This document shows, one piece after another, positions 51,401 to 57,918 of a stretch of 64,000 nucleotides of DNA (position 1 is the stretch's first letter; each line of letters starts with the position of its first letter). A model generated the notes under the pieces. That model saw only the letters and a list, made by a program, of their open reading frames with translations. It did no database searches and had not been told where the DNA came from. Origin of the DNA: Pieris napi (taxonomy: Eukaryota > Arthropoda > Insecta > Lepidoptera > Pieridae); NCBI RefSeq assembly GCF_905475465.1, contig NC_062246.1, forward strand, positions 11,992,001 through 12,056,000, read 5' to 3'. Position numbers and translations under genes: made by a program.

Positions 51401-51424
51401 CATGTTCTTTTTACGTGGCACTAA
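27257..51424 (+). CDS. OCA2: P protein (OCA2/hoepel-like) transporter, 18 coding exons
   Basis: Joined exons: 27257-27428, 27662-27776, 28554-28596, 29732-29867, 30385-30515, 35832-35976, 36102-36247, 36640-36843, 38036-38151, 38243-38381, 39082-39217, 40086-40183, 41083-41184, 46770-46863, 49141-49283, 49842-49952, 50310-50457, 51246-51424. Every junction is AG/GT and all phases agree, giving 785 residues (human P protein is about 838). A hydrophilic N-terminus (1-115) is followed by a membrane segment (about 120-136), a lumenal loop with N-glycosylation sequons, then two halves of an ArsB/NhaD-type fold: FLDNVTT with D389-N390 and GDPPN at 433-437 in the first, FVDNIP with D687-N688 and GASAN at 733-737 in the second. 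Family knowledge: P proteins are multi-pass proteins of melanosomes and related acidic organelles, controlling ion balance and lumenal pH for pigment formation. The start is fixed by an in-frame TGA six bases upstream of the ATG. Whether this is the only promoter is uncertain (see 12813-12973). Confidence 0.93.
27662..27776 (+). CDS. OCA2: P gene exon 2
   Basis: Acceptor ttcttcgtcag, donor AATAG/gtaagt. Enters in phase 1 and leaves in phase 2; reads GEPLSPGIIDSSPEENGN, then a charged tail. Hydrophilic, cytoplasmic side. Confidence 0.85.
27797..28035 (+). mobile_element. Interspersed repeat with central palindrome, copy 3, P intron 2
   Basis: Complete-looking copy from CATAGACAAAGACAACATTT to TTTTGCGCATCAGTCGC, beginning 20 bases after the exon 2 donor. 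Confidence 0.8.
28190..28510 (+). mobile_element. LINE 3' end (family 1), P intron 2
   Basis: LPTEVFPNQFDLGSFKKRAF, then QFLKGHQ and the 3' UTR CATGGGCGGCGGTATCACTT. It ends about 45 bases before P exon 3. Confidence 0.85.
28554..28596 (+). CDS. OCA2: P gene exon 3 (43-bp micro-exon)
   Basis: Acceptor tttttttcag, donor AAACAG/gtaact. Encodes a very basic run, RKSSKKEKLSSRKKQ, directly before the first membrane segment, as expected of a cytosolic stop-transfer flank. Its incoming phase 2 also fits the exon at 12813-12973. Confidence 0.85.
28985..29100 (-). mobile_element. tRNA-derived SINE head fragment, P intron 3
   Basis: AGAAAGTCCATTACTGCACA, then GGGAATCGAACCTC and GCTGAAGCCACTAAG, complement of the SINE head. 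Confidence 0.75.
29228..29445 (+). mobile_element. LINE 3' UTR (family 2 relative), P intron 3
   Basis: GTGGAACATGGTGTAATGGC, GAGTTTATTGCCAGTTCTTC, TGAGAACTGGCAGTAAATGT, GACGTTCATGTGTAG. It forms an inverted pair with the copy at 29532-29720. Confidence 0.7.
29532..29720 (-). mobile_element. LINE 3' UTR (family 2), ending at P exon 4 acceptor
   Basis: CAAAATAACTTTATTCATAT, CCAGTTCGCAAATCAAGGGA, GTAGAGCGGGCGAG, CCACTCTTTAATCGCCAAGT, then TTTTGAGTAATATAAATTGT. The last bases are shared with the copies near 19100 and 50965, so the element reaches to about 12 bases before exon 4. Confidence 0.8.
29732..29867 (+). CDS. OCA2: P gene exon 4 (first membrane segment)
   Basis: Reads IEKWLKFAKLTLLVAGWVVL and continues hydrophobic through about residue 136, then enters the lumenal loop. 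Acceptor acttatttcag lies right after the end of a LINE remnant (29532-29720). Donor GAAAG/gtttgt, phase 1. Confidence 0.9.
30385..30515 (+). CDS. OCA2: P gene exon 5 (lumenal loop)
   Basis: Acceptor atttatttcag, donor GCGCAG/gtgagg. Encodes loop sequence including LTGPFGGHNTSKQLTIWLRR with an NTS sequon. The frame stays open past the donor to TAG at 30631, but using the next GT (30590) would put exon 6 in a frame with an immediate stop, so 30515 is preferred. Confidence 0.85.
31985..32455 (-). mobile_element. Same dispersed repeat, complementary strand, P intron 5
   Basis: GGCTCGACCGATTCTTATGA, TTGAGAATCGGCTTC, GTGATAAGGGGTGTCCAGTG, and at the far side GTTCGCGGGGGCAGCTAGTA. Confidence 0.7.
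32260..32294. repeat. Perfect 16-bp inverted repeat, 3-base loop
   Basis: Left arm TTATAACTTGAACACA, loop GGT, right arm TGTGTTCAAGTTATAA. Inside P intron 5, in the complementary dispersed repeat. Confidence 0.9.
33058..33300 (-). mobile_element. Interspersed repeat with central palindrome, copy 4, P intron 5
   Basis: Complementary orientation: GACTGAGGCGCAAACTAGCT, AGAATGACCAGCGCTG, CTCAGCATTATGCTGAGCCA. Confidence 0.8.
34432..34852 (+). repeat. 19-bp minisatellite, about 22 copies, P intron 5
   Basis: Head-to-tail copies of GGCCCGTCTAGCTATCTCT. Variants differ mainly at two or three positions (TCTGTG, TCTCTG, TCGGTG, TTTG), often in alternating order, which suggests expansion of larger blocks. 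Much more GC-rich than its surroundings. The 19-base period is not a multiple of three and there is no open frame through it. Confidence 0.95.
35281..35510 (-). mobile_element. Interspersed repeat with central palindrome, copy 5, P intron 5
   Basis: Complementary orientation with a short deletion around the GCGCTG block; ends GGAATAAATGTTATGTCTGT. Confidence 0.8.
35718..35821 (+). mobile_element. LINE 3' end (family 1), short, beside P exon 6
   Basis: AAAGGCCGGCAACGCACTGA, CTCTGGCATTGAGTGTCCAT, GGGCGGCGATATT, ending with an A run ten bases before exon 6. Confidence 0.75.
35832..35976 (+). CDS. OCA2: P gene exon 6 (lumenal loop)
   Basis: Acceptor cttttattttag, donor CGAAATG/gtattt, phase 0 in and 1 out. 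Reads ESLKWKINLQPDDVIDFSPS and then an acidic, asparagine-rich stretch. A LINE 3' tail ends only about 10 bases before the exon. Confidence 0.85.
36102..36247 (+). CDS. OCA2: P gene exon 7 (end of loop, second membrane segment)
   Basis: Acceptor ttatttttaag, donor TTTGAG/gtaaga. Loop residues with an NKT sequon followed by the span IIYAALLLLTLYVLIIFE. Confidence 0.9.
36640..36843 (+). CDS. OCA2: P gene exon 8 (membrane segments, start of transporter core)
   Basis: 204 bp, phase 0 both ends. Reads IVNRTIAALLSSSLGIAVLA, then a short NGT-bearing loop, then LLLLFSMMILVALLAETGLF. The MMILVxLLAETGxFDY pattern is typical of the P/ArsB core. Confidence 0.93.
37130..37850 (+). mobile_element. LINE tail (family 5) with decayed upstream part, P intron 8
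   Basis: From 37655: LAQRISIAIQRANASIKGTL, PQGPNF and the T-rich 3' UTR ending TGTAGGTTAAGAAAATTCTA. The 500 bases before it are GC-richer than the intron and without a sense frame, so probably degraded LINE body; its start is a guess. Confidence 0.55.
38036..38151 (+). CDS. OCA2: P gene exon 9 (DN motif of first repeat)
   Basis: Reads VTGGRTWPLINCLCFFTAFF and then STFLDNVTTVLLMTPVTIR. The Asp-Asn pair (389-390) lies in the helix break of the first transporter repeat. Donor ATACG/gtaata. Confidence 0.95.
38243..38381 (+). CDS. OCA2: P gene exon 10 (GDPPN motif)
   Basis: Acceptor cctctttcag, donor AATGCG/gtgaga. Contains SNVGGAATPVGDPPNVIIAS, the most conserved signature of the P-protein/ArsB family. 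Confidence 0.95.
38425..38520 (+). mobile_element. tRNA-derived SINE 3' fragment, P intron 10
   Basis: GGAGGCTAATCACCACTTGC, CATGAAACAGATACA, CAATCTGAGACCCAGACC: the SINE 3' half. A similar + strand piece is at 23345-23445, directly after the Harbinger element. Confidence 0.75.
38526..38885 (+). mobile_element. Dispersed repeat, CTAGCTGACCCGACAAACGT type, P intron 10
   Basis: Starts CTAGCTGACCCGACAAACGT, passes GGGGTGAAAATTAAG, GGTGGACACCCCTTATCACT, and ends AAGAATCGGTCGAGCCG, CATTGTGACACGAGAATTTT and ATATAT. Non-coding; class uncertain (LINE tail or SINE). Confidence 0.7.
39082..39217 (+). CDS. OCA2: P gene exon 11
   Basis: Acceptor ctttctttcag, donor GTGG/gtaagt, phase 1 out. A membrane span, MGLGILFVSVQTYFQIRF, followed by a polar stretch that starts the large cytosolic loop. 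Confidence 0.9.
39312..39600 (+). mobile_element. tRNA-derived SINE, same family, P intron 11
   Basis: Box A-like TTGACCTAGTGG, box B GGTTCGATCCC, then CTGTGCACCAATGGAC, AACATCGTGAGG, AGGCTGATCACCTACTTGCC and the terminal AGCGCCACTGG. Nearly full-length. Confidence 0.9.
40086..40183 (+). CDS. OCA2: P gene exon 12 (weak donor)
   Basis: Reads LRQELAVWKRASASLSPYSR and DEDIVKRALEKK, the usual central cytosolic loop. I place the donor at AAAAAG/gtcgag: it restores phase 0 and exon 13 continues the helix as VQRLNALLLRKE. The donor is poor from position +3 on, and a SINE begins at 40203. Without splicing here the frame runs to a TGA at 40247 inside the SINE. Confidence 0.8.
40203..40497 (+). mobile_element. 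tRNA-derived SINE beside P exon 12
   Basis: Flanked by a 12-bp target duplication, AATTTCTATATT, at 40191-40202 and 40498-40509. The head has pol III box A-like TGGCCTAGTGG and box B GGTTCGATCCC; the body ends GCGCCACTG and a T run. It begins 19 bases after the exon 12 donor. Confidence 0.92.
41083..41184 (+). CDS. OCA2: P gene exon 13
   Basis: 102 bp, phase 0. Acceptor atatgtttcag, donor GAAAAG/gtatgt. Charged cytosolic loop, VQRLNALLLRKENGSGTNKK, ending LAQMKEK. Confidence 0.87.
41612..42601 (+). CDS. LINE ORF1 protein (coiled coil plus RRM-like domain)
   Basis: 329 residues from the first good ATG; an upstream in-frame extension to 41510 starts with GTG and is not needed. The N-terminus (MPNIQRSPPRNTSVM) is Ser/Thr-rich and basic. 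A long coiled coil follows (roughly 41825-42115: WKEDQERNLRDW, LNKLFSELSNIKTEF, then heptads to ESHIQDIQ). Next is LEIRNIPISENE, an RNP2-like strand typical of the non-canonical RRM of LINE ORF1 proteins, then a basic C-terminal domain with SQRKLMFETRQFAKKHNY. Known role of such proteins: trimeric RNA-binding chaperone that packages the element's RNA. Confidence 0.85.
   Translation: MPNIQRSPPRNTSVMSCSRSESDLSKSPMTSAGCIAKGDTNITTRSKRQRMETSTPNAHSSSESSDLRADVLKMLSEWKEDQERNLRDWKSTLNDTLNKLFSELSNIKTEFQEIKKSNSEIEKGIEFINKFQEETNDRVKEIETNQKNNNNAIKNLESHIQDIQFRTRDATLEIRNIPISENEKFDNLLSTLSVIGKAVDVDINRSVVRDLYRLPGRPGVSRPVVVEFTSVNAKNDLLTKLRNFNKGRPVSEKLNTHTIGLPGIKTPLYIDEHLGPSQRKLMFETRQFAKKHNYSCWHSNGRILLRKDSTGRPILIQSEKCLSQLAKES
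43119..45944 (+). CDS. LINE ORF2 protein (endonuclease plus reverse transcriptase)
   Basis: 941 residues, intact. The N-terminal AP-like endonuclease shows its catalytic series in order: HQNIRSI, LTECW, VYRPPG, GDINIDIL, LDHVIL and TDHD. The reverse transcriptase follows, with AGRDNISGAFLKR, NYRPISKLSTLSKIIEK, FGFRPGSSTSDAV, FLDIAKAFDAV, YGVPQGSVLGP and the active-site FADDTA (about 45084), then the thumb, NTKYLGVVVDSTLNF. No RNase H domain and no clear zinc knuckle were seen after the thumb. Function by family: nicks the target and primes reverse transcription of the element RNA there. All catalytic residues I can check are present, so the copy may still be competent. Confidence 0.93.
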   Translation: MNCPNKCLKIIHQNIRSINRNFSDFQTLLFRSGTDWDLIILTECWLHNNRNLPSLEGYNSALTEKNFTQNEGVVVFYKKHLKLVISEPDLCDANCLLINLEDNVSLIAVYRPPGYKDVQRFLVSLDKLLSEISSPHKVLIGDINIDILDNNKDVNSSTYLNMLASHGLLPAHIFPTHGRTCLDHVILKCSYRVFCYVAETSVTDHDTLILKLERSTMTDKYSSLKKIDYPSLDDAMKNLNLSLVYKMTDPNEATAFLLTALDTVIKANTKTLTIPNRKRIKRPWMTAGLLRCVKHRDKLHQKSRKNPSNEILTLTYKRYRNFCNSLLKNIKNTYESNRLLKAAKTNTKVLWDTIKQLTYSNNTTSTALELVSPLDPMVSVNNINKYFVSIGKDIAEKSYSNSSYKKPSINPTLSSFVMLPTDEVEVQSLILQLKKDGAAGRDNISGAFLKRYHEILVPPLTYIFNLILSTGIFPDLFKLAEVIPVFKGGNRDCVGNYRPISKLSTLSKIIEKLINKRLIDYLESNNLLSSSQFGFRPGSSTSDAVHQLTDHIVTKLNKKNKILAVFLDIAKAFDAVAGPILLDKLEALGIRGLQLKLFESYLSDRQQRVRVGNIVSDDLPIRYGVPQGSVLGPTLFLAFINDLCDLQLQNGKIITFADDTALVFHGDSWKDTVDIAQRGFDVVNKWLRMNALTINVNKTKCIPFYIKTPGSSTNLGLTAHVCSDTDSCDCQKIFVANNTKYLGVVVDSTLNFNYHIDLLLSRTRKLIFTFKNLRNIAEKSIIKVVYQSLCQSVLSYCVTVWGGACKTNLIKLERAQRALLKVSYSKPFFYPTKDLYLLSDVLSVRQLFILNTVLKQHSITRYDPSLNDNKRCKYKVCTSDTRWSTAFSRRFFGFMGCHLYNKINRLINIYPLTKYECKKATVKWLKNLDYEGTEKLLVVLS
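46770..46863 (+). CDS. OCA2: P gene exon 14
   Basis: Acceptor gtgtatttcag, donor CTGC/gtaagt, phase 1 out. Reads YCIRDKPLLIKASICVTFVV and on through a membrane span to HAIPQL. The preceding intron is 5.6 kb, nearly all of it LINE. Confidence 0.92.
47518..48890 (+). CDS. LINE ORF2 C-terminal part: RT thumb and RNase H (partial)
   Basis: An open frame of about 457 codons from the truncation point to TAG at 48888-48890; the ATG at 47475 lies in flanking DNA. It starts at the thumb (GLTLDAKLTFNKHISNICRK, then ARAARIGWGL and IEPIILYAAAVWAP). An RNase H domain follows with its acidic residues in place: YTDGSK, YQAELVAIL, YSDSRSAL and WVKAHSGMEGNERADQLAKE. Near the end is a C-x-C..H-x4-C cluster (CPCDD .. 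LHVLTDCP), as in R1/I-type elements. The endonuclease and RT catalytic core are missing, so it cannot move by itself. The absence of any stop in over 450 codons points to a recent insertion. Confidence 0.9.
47518..49030 (+). mobile_element. 5'-truncated LINE with 16-bp target duplication, P intron 14
   Basis: The sequence AACACAAAAATACACA occurs at 47502-47517 and again at 49031-49046, flanking an insert that ends in a poly-A run. This is the mark of target-primed insertion with 5' truncation. It is in the same orientation as the P gene and its tail ends 110 bases before exon 15. Confidence 0.95.
49141..49283 (+). CDS. OCA2: P gene exon 15
   Basis: Acceptor tttttgttgcag, donor ATGGAG/gtttgt. 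Contains LSLGWTALLGAILLLLLAER and VEWSTLLFFGALFVLME, two membrane segments of the second transporter repeat. Confidence 0.93.
49456..49797. mobile_element. GC-rich MITE candidate in P intron 15
   Basis: Ends carry related inverted sequences: TATAGGCGCGAAACAGACA at the left and, reversed, TTATGGTGCGAAACATACA at the right. The interior is GC- and CpG-rich unlike the surrounding intron and codes for nothing I recognise. Target duplication not clear; superfamily unknown. Confidence 0.5.
49842..49952 (+). CDS. OCA2: P gene exon 16
   Basis: Acceptor tgatctccag, donor TTATGG/gtaagg, phase 0. Reads VLAKLGLIAWIGRLTENLIL and then a span, LAVAIMLILW. Confidence 0.92.
50310..50457 (+). CDS. OCA2: P gene exon 17 (DN motif of second repeat)
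   Basis: Acceptor gtactttaag, donor TTGGGTG/gtgagt, phase 1 out. Contains SGLASAFVDNIPLSTMMVRV, the second copy of the Asp-Asn motif (687-688), and LAWALSFGACLGG leading into exon 18. Confidence 0.95.
50780..51145 (+). mobile_element. LINE 3' end (family 2), P intron 17
   Basis: GATAAACCACTCTTTATATG, TACAACAAACTCCCAAGCGA, TTAATTAATAAAGC, GCCCGCTCTACGCCCTTACA, TTTTGACGTTCATAAGGGTA. A short complementary piece of a related tail is at about 50030-50105. Confidence 0.8.
51246..51424 (+). CDS. OCA2: P gene exon 18 (stop codon)
   Basis: Acceptor acgtttttag. Reads GNGTLIGASANVVCAGVAEQ, then a final span ending LFTWH and TAA at 51422-51424. GASAN is the second-repeat counterpart of GDPPN. Confidence 0.95.
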
Positions 51425-51494
51425 TTTTGTCCAAATACAGAAATATATATTTCGATCGGAGCTACGCGAAAGAACTTTTTATGTAAATTTTAGA

Positions 51495-51500
51495 AATAAA
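51495..51500 (+). terminator. Candidate polyadenylation signal of the P gene
   Basis: AATAAA about 70 bases after the stop codon, the first such hexamer downstream. The cleavage site itself cannot be read from sequence. Confidence 0.5.
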
Positions 51501-51975
51501 AAAAATACATTAAAAAAATGTCGTCGATTTGGAAATCCTTCGTTTTTTAATGTAGATTAAAATGTGATATATAAAAGACAACATAAAAATAATTCTAGAT
51601 TAGTAAACGGTATTTTATCAAATTCACTGAGATGAAGTACCTACCTTAATTATATTTAATATATAAAATAGACCACTTTTTCTAAAACATATAATAAATT
51701 ATTAAGTATTTAATGTTCCGAAAGAATTATTGTTTGTAATCCGGCTATTCCTTGTATAGATTTTTTATTATCATATAACATACATATACATTTTTCACGA
51801 ATATGGAAGAGTAAGTGTGTAAAACGAAAGCAGAATGTTTACCACGAAATAGGTAAGTAAGAGTAAAGAGTTCGATTTATGTACTAAAACCACGTGAAAT
51901 TCATCAATCAATCGTATGCAACCATGACAACAACAAATATGTCTACTCAGAGTGATCCATTAAACTATCACTAAT

Positions 51976-52061
51976 TGTATGTAAGATAATGGGGCAGTTT
52001 AACAAATGTAAGATAATGGGACAGTTTAACAAATGTATTATAATGGGGCAGTTTAACAAAT
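51976..52061 (+). repeat. 27-bp tandem repeat, about three copies
   Basis: Unit GTAAGATAATGGGGCAGTTT followed by AACAAAT, with a few changes per copy. Lies 550 bases after the P stop codon, downstream of the likely poly-A site. Confidence 0.85.
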
Positions 52062-52064
52062 TTC

Positions 52065-53780
52065 AGAGGAAGTCTTTAACGTCCTATTGGATCTATGGTG
52101 AACTTAATCTTTAACTCTGAGTACCTCGGTAGGACTTGCTATAGTGCTCATGGCTCACCCAATGTATAGGGCTAGTGTAAAACGCAGCAGTATTATTATG
52201 TGACTAGATTATGTAAATACCAAATAAATGTAAAACATAATGATTTTCTATTTATCATTATTGTGTTAAAGCGGCCAATCCCGCCTTCACACCGCTTTTT
52301 TTTATTAATTTAGAAATAAATTTAGCCTATGTTTCTTAGAATAATTATAACGATGAAAAGAAATTCTAAATCGGCCCAGTAGTTTTTGAATTAATTCAAT
52401 TAGAAGATTTAAAAAACATTCGTTGCAAAAAATAAGTATACGTTATAAAGTGTTATTCGTACAATTCAATTATAAGCTGAATCATTTTAAATTATAATCA
52501 ATGTATCATATAATTTTGTTATTAAATTGAGCACGTTTTGTTGATAACGCGCGATATAGGTTACATCGTGATGGTAGTGTAGTATTTCTGTCGTACTATG
52601 CTTAAAATTGTCTGCCAATCGAGACCCTTGAAAAGGTTTTTGTTATAATCATGTCTTAAATTCTTGCGAAATAAAATATGTCCATCAAATATGCAGAAAG
52701 ATTTGCTATAAGTAAAGAGAGACTGCATTTGACAGTCAAAATTCTACGAAATATGGCGTCTTAACTCTAAATTGTCGTAATAAGAACGAGCCGTAGATTT
52801 TTCTATGAAAAGCTGTCAAATTCACATAAAAACACTACGTAACAGACGTAAGAGCCGGTTGTTATTCGTAATTGAAATGTTATTTTGAATATATTTTATA
52901 TAAATAATCGTATTAAAAATGATTAATAAAATTTGACCCCCATTATTACTTTTTTAAATATTTACAAATAAAGCGTCTAATGTGATCTATTATTATAACT
53001 AGGTACCTACGTAATTAATAGAATTTTATTAATAGACTAAAATATATTTTGTTATACTTTCCAAAGGCCGATTATCTAATTTGTAATTTTAGTACGAATC
53101 GGCCTTTGAAAACAATTTTATAATTAACTTGTAAAATGCTTTGAAAGCTATTATGCATGTTACGTCCAATAGATACCCCCCCCCCCCCTTCAGCTCAGTG
53201 GTTAGCGTTAAACAGCCGTAGTTTTAATTTAAAATATATACATATATTTAGTTTTTTATTATATGGATATTATAATGAAAAATAAATTCATTATTTCAGA
53301 GAGTAGACCTTAACCACTGAGCCGGTAGCGGAAACTAATGACTTACCATAATTTTATATTAATGTACTTATTGAAATTAGGCTTTAAACGTTAAAGTATT
53401 AATAAATATTTAAATTATTTTAATAAACCTTTTTTATTTAACAACTAACGACCTCTAGTGAATATGTGCTTTTCAGTGTGAAGAGAAGAGCATCTTACAG
53501 CACTCTATACCAGTGTTTCCCATCCTTTTATGTGCCATGCCCCACCATCGCATTGCTCAAATTCTTATGCCCTATTCAACATACATAAATTTTAATTAAA
53601 AAAAATATCTTTAAATTAAAGAAACATAAATACCTATCATATTTACCATATCTCTGTTTGTAACAATGTAAACAGGAGTGAGATTTTAAAGTTAAAAGAC
53701 GAAATTGTACCAAAACCTATTACTGCGAAAACAACCCTGTAGGTATCGCTATCAACTGGTTTTTTTTGGAACTTACTTTT
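52065..53780. other. AT-rich DNA downstream of the P gene
   Basis: No genes seen. AGCTCAGTGGTTAGCG (53191) and the complementary TTAACCACTGAGCC (53310) form a loose inverted pair resembling tRNA A-boxes, next to the run of 13 C. Confidence 0.4.
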
Positions 53781-53791
53781 ATATAGTAAAT

Positions 53792-54085
53792 GCAGGGACG
53801 GAGGCTCATCTGATGTTAAGTGAAACCGCGGCCCACGGACACTCTTTATGCCAGAGGGCTAGCGAGTGCGTTGCCGGCCTTTTAAGAATTGGTTCGCTCC
53901 TTTCCTGAAGGACCCTAAGTCGAATTGTTTCGGTGTACTTCATCGGGCAGTTGGTTCCACATAGTGGTGGTGCGCGGCAAAAACTGCCTTAAAAAACGCT
54001 CAGTTGTGGAACGACGGAAGTCGAGGTGATACGGGTGGAATTTCGTATTCTGCCTCTCCAATGATTAAACTCAGCTGTATATATA
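53792..54085 (-). mobile_element. LINE 3' end (family 1)
   Basis: Complement of the family tail, from GGAGGCTCATCTGATGTTAA through GGACCCTAAGTCGAATTG to TTAAACTCAGCTG. Shorter pieces of the same family are at 38912-38952, 46498-46560, 46610-46650 and 50600-50682. Confidence 0.8.
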
Positions 54086-54089
54086 CAGC

Positions 54090-56700
54090 CTCTCGACTAG
54101 TTGATGTTAGAAGAAGTGTACGCCTTTCCATACACCATGCAGAAAACTATTGGGTTGATTGTGATTAGTCAAAAACCCTAATACAATGTTTCGCGTCATG
54201 ATACTTCATAGACGCAACGTTTTACATTCACACTACTCTACCAGAAAGAGTTGAGAATGTTTTCTACATAGTATTCAGGCTAGACAAAGATAGCTTAAGT
54301 GAAGGCTGTGATTTAAGACCGTGTTAGTATATACCGTTATATAGATACCTACCGCGGATTAAAGTTTTATTGACTGTATTATACAGGTAAACATTTCTCA
54401 CCAAGGTCAGAATATGGTTATAATGTGCTATTAGCATATTTACTAAGTAATAATAGTTTGTATTAAAAATTAACTTCAATATTTCAACTAACATCAAATA
54501 CCTGTCAACATTTCAAACACACACTGTTACGAAATTTAGGATCATGCTCCATTAGCACACGCAAACATCATAGTATCTAATATCCACTTTCTAGAAGTCG
54601 GTTATAGGATTAGCGCAAAACCTTGAACCACTCGACATGGTTAATGTTACAAGTGAAAAATTAACGCAGACAACATCACCGGCGCAAGTTAGTTGAAAAA
54701 CACAAAATTCTTAGAAAAGAAATGAAGAAGCTTTTGTTATATTGTCCCCAACTTTGGAACAAAGAATGACGCATTGTTATTGCCAAATCGCGTTTGGTGA
54801 TGATATTTGTCTTTTAAGGATTTTTTCTGTCTCAAATTCTATTTTCTGCTGGAGATAGGTAAGTATTAATTTTACTTATGTATTATCATTCTGATGTCTT
54901 TTAACGAAATGCATTCAACACACAAATATTTATGAAGTACACCCATTTATTGTGTGTTTTTTTTATAATTAATTTTTGACATACGGCAAAGTACGGCTGA
55001 ATTTTACCCTAAAACATTCTGGTTCACGATACGTAACATTACGCAAATACAAAGAAACATCTGTTGGTACACAACCGAGCTTCGAATGCACGACCTTCGG
55101 GTTAAGAGCAAGTTTACCCACTCTGATCGTCAAACATAGTTACGGGAAATTTAATTTTCAATCGTAAGTAGTTCCCCCTAGTTGCGTGAATAGAAACTTT
55201 TAATTTAGCTATTTGCCAATAGATGGCGTTTGACATAACAAGGTGTTAGTATATATCCAAATAGGTGGCGCCACTGTATCTGAAAAAGAGTGGTTTTAAA
55301 AAATATTTTCGCATATGCAAAAGTTAGGTTGTTTTTAATCAATTAATTATTTATGTGTATATTTTTATGTGACACTAAAGTATATATACATCTTTAGTAT
55401 AAAATAAGTTTTTAGTGATACATATATAATACTACCCTGATTAAAAATATTGATTGAAAAAAGTTCAAAAAATTTACTACATGCAAATTATAAAAAAAAA
55501 ATTTTTTTTTAAATATTCCTTAAACATACTCTGGACTGAAATTTGCTAGGCAACCCATATGGATTATATTTATTGACATATTAAATTAAATATAAAATAA
55601 GTTTCATTAAATAAGCATCTCGGTGAAGGTCATTGTATAGCGGGATCTTATACTATTTGAGGTTGCAATAAATTATTTTGCATAAAATATAAAATACTAT
55701 TTCATAAATTCTCTTTACGAAATTTTAATTTTAAAAATATTGGTTGTTTGTAAAGTAGGTTTACGATCGAGATGTTTACGTGATAACGTCTTATTGGTGA
55801 TATAAGTTTTTGGGAAGTAAGGAATTAATGAAGATAACAATTTTTTCAAATTTTAAATTACATCTATCGTTTTATTCACACTTTTGATGATAAATTTCGG
55901 GTGTAAAATGACAAGTTTACTTATTCGACTATGATATACATTTTTCTTCATACATTCACGGAATGACTGGCAGCGCTCGAGATGAGACGGGAGATCGGTC
56001 CGTCTCTCTCTCGTTATACCTGCGATCGCGCTCGTGAGGTTTTGGTGTGACACAAGTTTCTGAACATGTCACCCGACTAAAACGATTTTAAAGACGTTAT
56101 CACGTCAAAAATAGAATTTCTATAAGGTAATTCGCACTTCTCACTCTCTCTCAAGCGGTCTCAATCGCTCTGTCCCTTTTCTTCGACAAAAACTATTATT
56201 ATTCATCCGTAAAAAAAAAACTCGTGCGTCCAAAGAAGTTTCACTTCAAAAAAATTTCATTCATCAAAATTTTAGAACACATTTTTTCAATGATGTCTAT
56301 TCAATTTTTGCAGCAATTGTATATATGTATATGTTCACAAGACACGAATAATAAATATTACCCGAAAATAATAAAGCAAATTAAATTGAGTTTAATAAAT
56401 TAATGTAAGATATAACTTTATAGATTTGAGGTTTGATACAAAATTGAAAAATAGAATAACTAATCTTCAACTCAAAGAGCTGTCAGTTAAAAGATCGCTT
56501 TCTCTGTTCAAAAATTATGGTTTCGGAAGGTCTGCGATATGGCAGAATAAAACCGAGTCTTTAAATACACGATTGCGTGTTGGTTATTTATTAGTCAAAA
56601 GCAAAGTCTGAGCAACAAACTTTTTAAAAATTCGGCGGACTCTCCTGCCCATTGCACTGATATATTTATGGATCGTTAACAAACACTTCTTTTTTTATAT
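54090..56700. other. AT-rich DNA without recognised genes
   Basis: A tRNA-like SINE scrap at about 55065-55140 (complement of GGTCGTGCATTCGAAG). A CpG-rich patch at 55970-56040 and the motif GAAGTTTCACTTC at 56236. No exon supported. Confidence 0.4.
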
Positions 56701-56703
56701 AAA

Positions 56704-57345
56704 ACTAGCGACCCGCCCCGGCTTCGCACGGATGCAATGCTGATACTAAATTCAAAGTGCTATAGAGTATAGGGAGAACCGCGGCCTCCGACGCGCTGCG
56801 TCCCGCAATTATTAAATTTGTAATATCATCGAAAATATTCATTTAAATCATATGCTGTAAAGGGCCATATAAATCTATATTAAATCGACAATTTATTTAA
56901 GGGATTTAATTGGATAAGGATTTATGCTGTATTGGTTAAAATCGCTTCGAAAATTAGCCATTATTTGTCGTAAAAAGTAAATGACAAAAAAAAGTTATTG
57001 TGGGTTATCCATAAGAGATAGACATATACCATCACGAACATTTCTGTAGACCTTTTCAATGTGTACAATACTAAGTACATTATTTTGATAAAACTCGTAG
57101 GGTTCAGCCTGCGTTTGCAATGTAAGCGGAAAAAATGTAATTATTTACGACATCACATTAGAAACCTCAAAAATAACAGTACTTCTCCACTATTTAATGG
57201 ATGTTATTATACATATAAACCTTCCTCTTGAATCATTCTATCTATTAAAAAAAACTGCATCAGAATCCGTTGCGTAGTTTCAAAGATTTAAGCATACAAA
57301 GGGACATAGGGACAGAGAAAGCGACTTTGTTTTATACTATGTAGT
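56704..57345 (+). mobile_element. Related dispersed repeat
   Basis: Begins ACTAGCGACCCGCCCCGGCT, ends GCATCAGAATCCGTTGCGTA, GTTTCAAAGATTTAAGCATA and TTTTATACTATGTAGTGAT. Further start or end pieces of this broad class: 7185-7320 (-), 15863-16115 (+), 30193-30330 (+), 31140-31212 (+). Confidence 0.6.
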
Positions 57346-57918
57346 GATTATATGAAATAATTATATTCTTCTATTCCAACACAGTAATAATTGTAATAAT
57401 AATTCTTAAGCGAGGAAAGCACCAGCTCTAAATTTTCTAATGTGCATAAAACCATTTTTTGTTTGATTACAATTACTTGACCATTTTGAGTATAAATTAA
57501 TATCAAATAAGATAATAAAAGTTTACCTGTATACCTTAACAATCTTCACATTTTCGTATCATCATGACTTCAAGCCTACCTGATATTTCTTATTCCTTAC
57601 CTTGTTGACGCCTAAGGCATTGCAGGCTTTGTTATTTTTTTCATTTCTGCGATTAAAGCTAAACTTTGTAAGCTTTTTCCGCACTGTTGATTTTAATTGG
57701 GTTGTTCATAGACAATATTTTATCAAATTACTTGAATAAAAACTTTCATAGACCATATTTTTCTGAAATCAAACGCTTCAACTCGAGTTTCAAAATAGGT
57801 TTAAAAGCTTTTGAGTTTTTTATATCTTGTTTAGAATTTCAAAGTATTCGAATTTCAAGGATAATAGTAATAAGACCAATTATTTATGTATGAGTTTATT
57901 TTTATAATCTAATGCTTA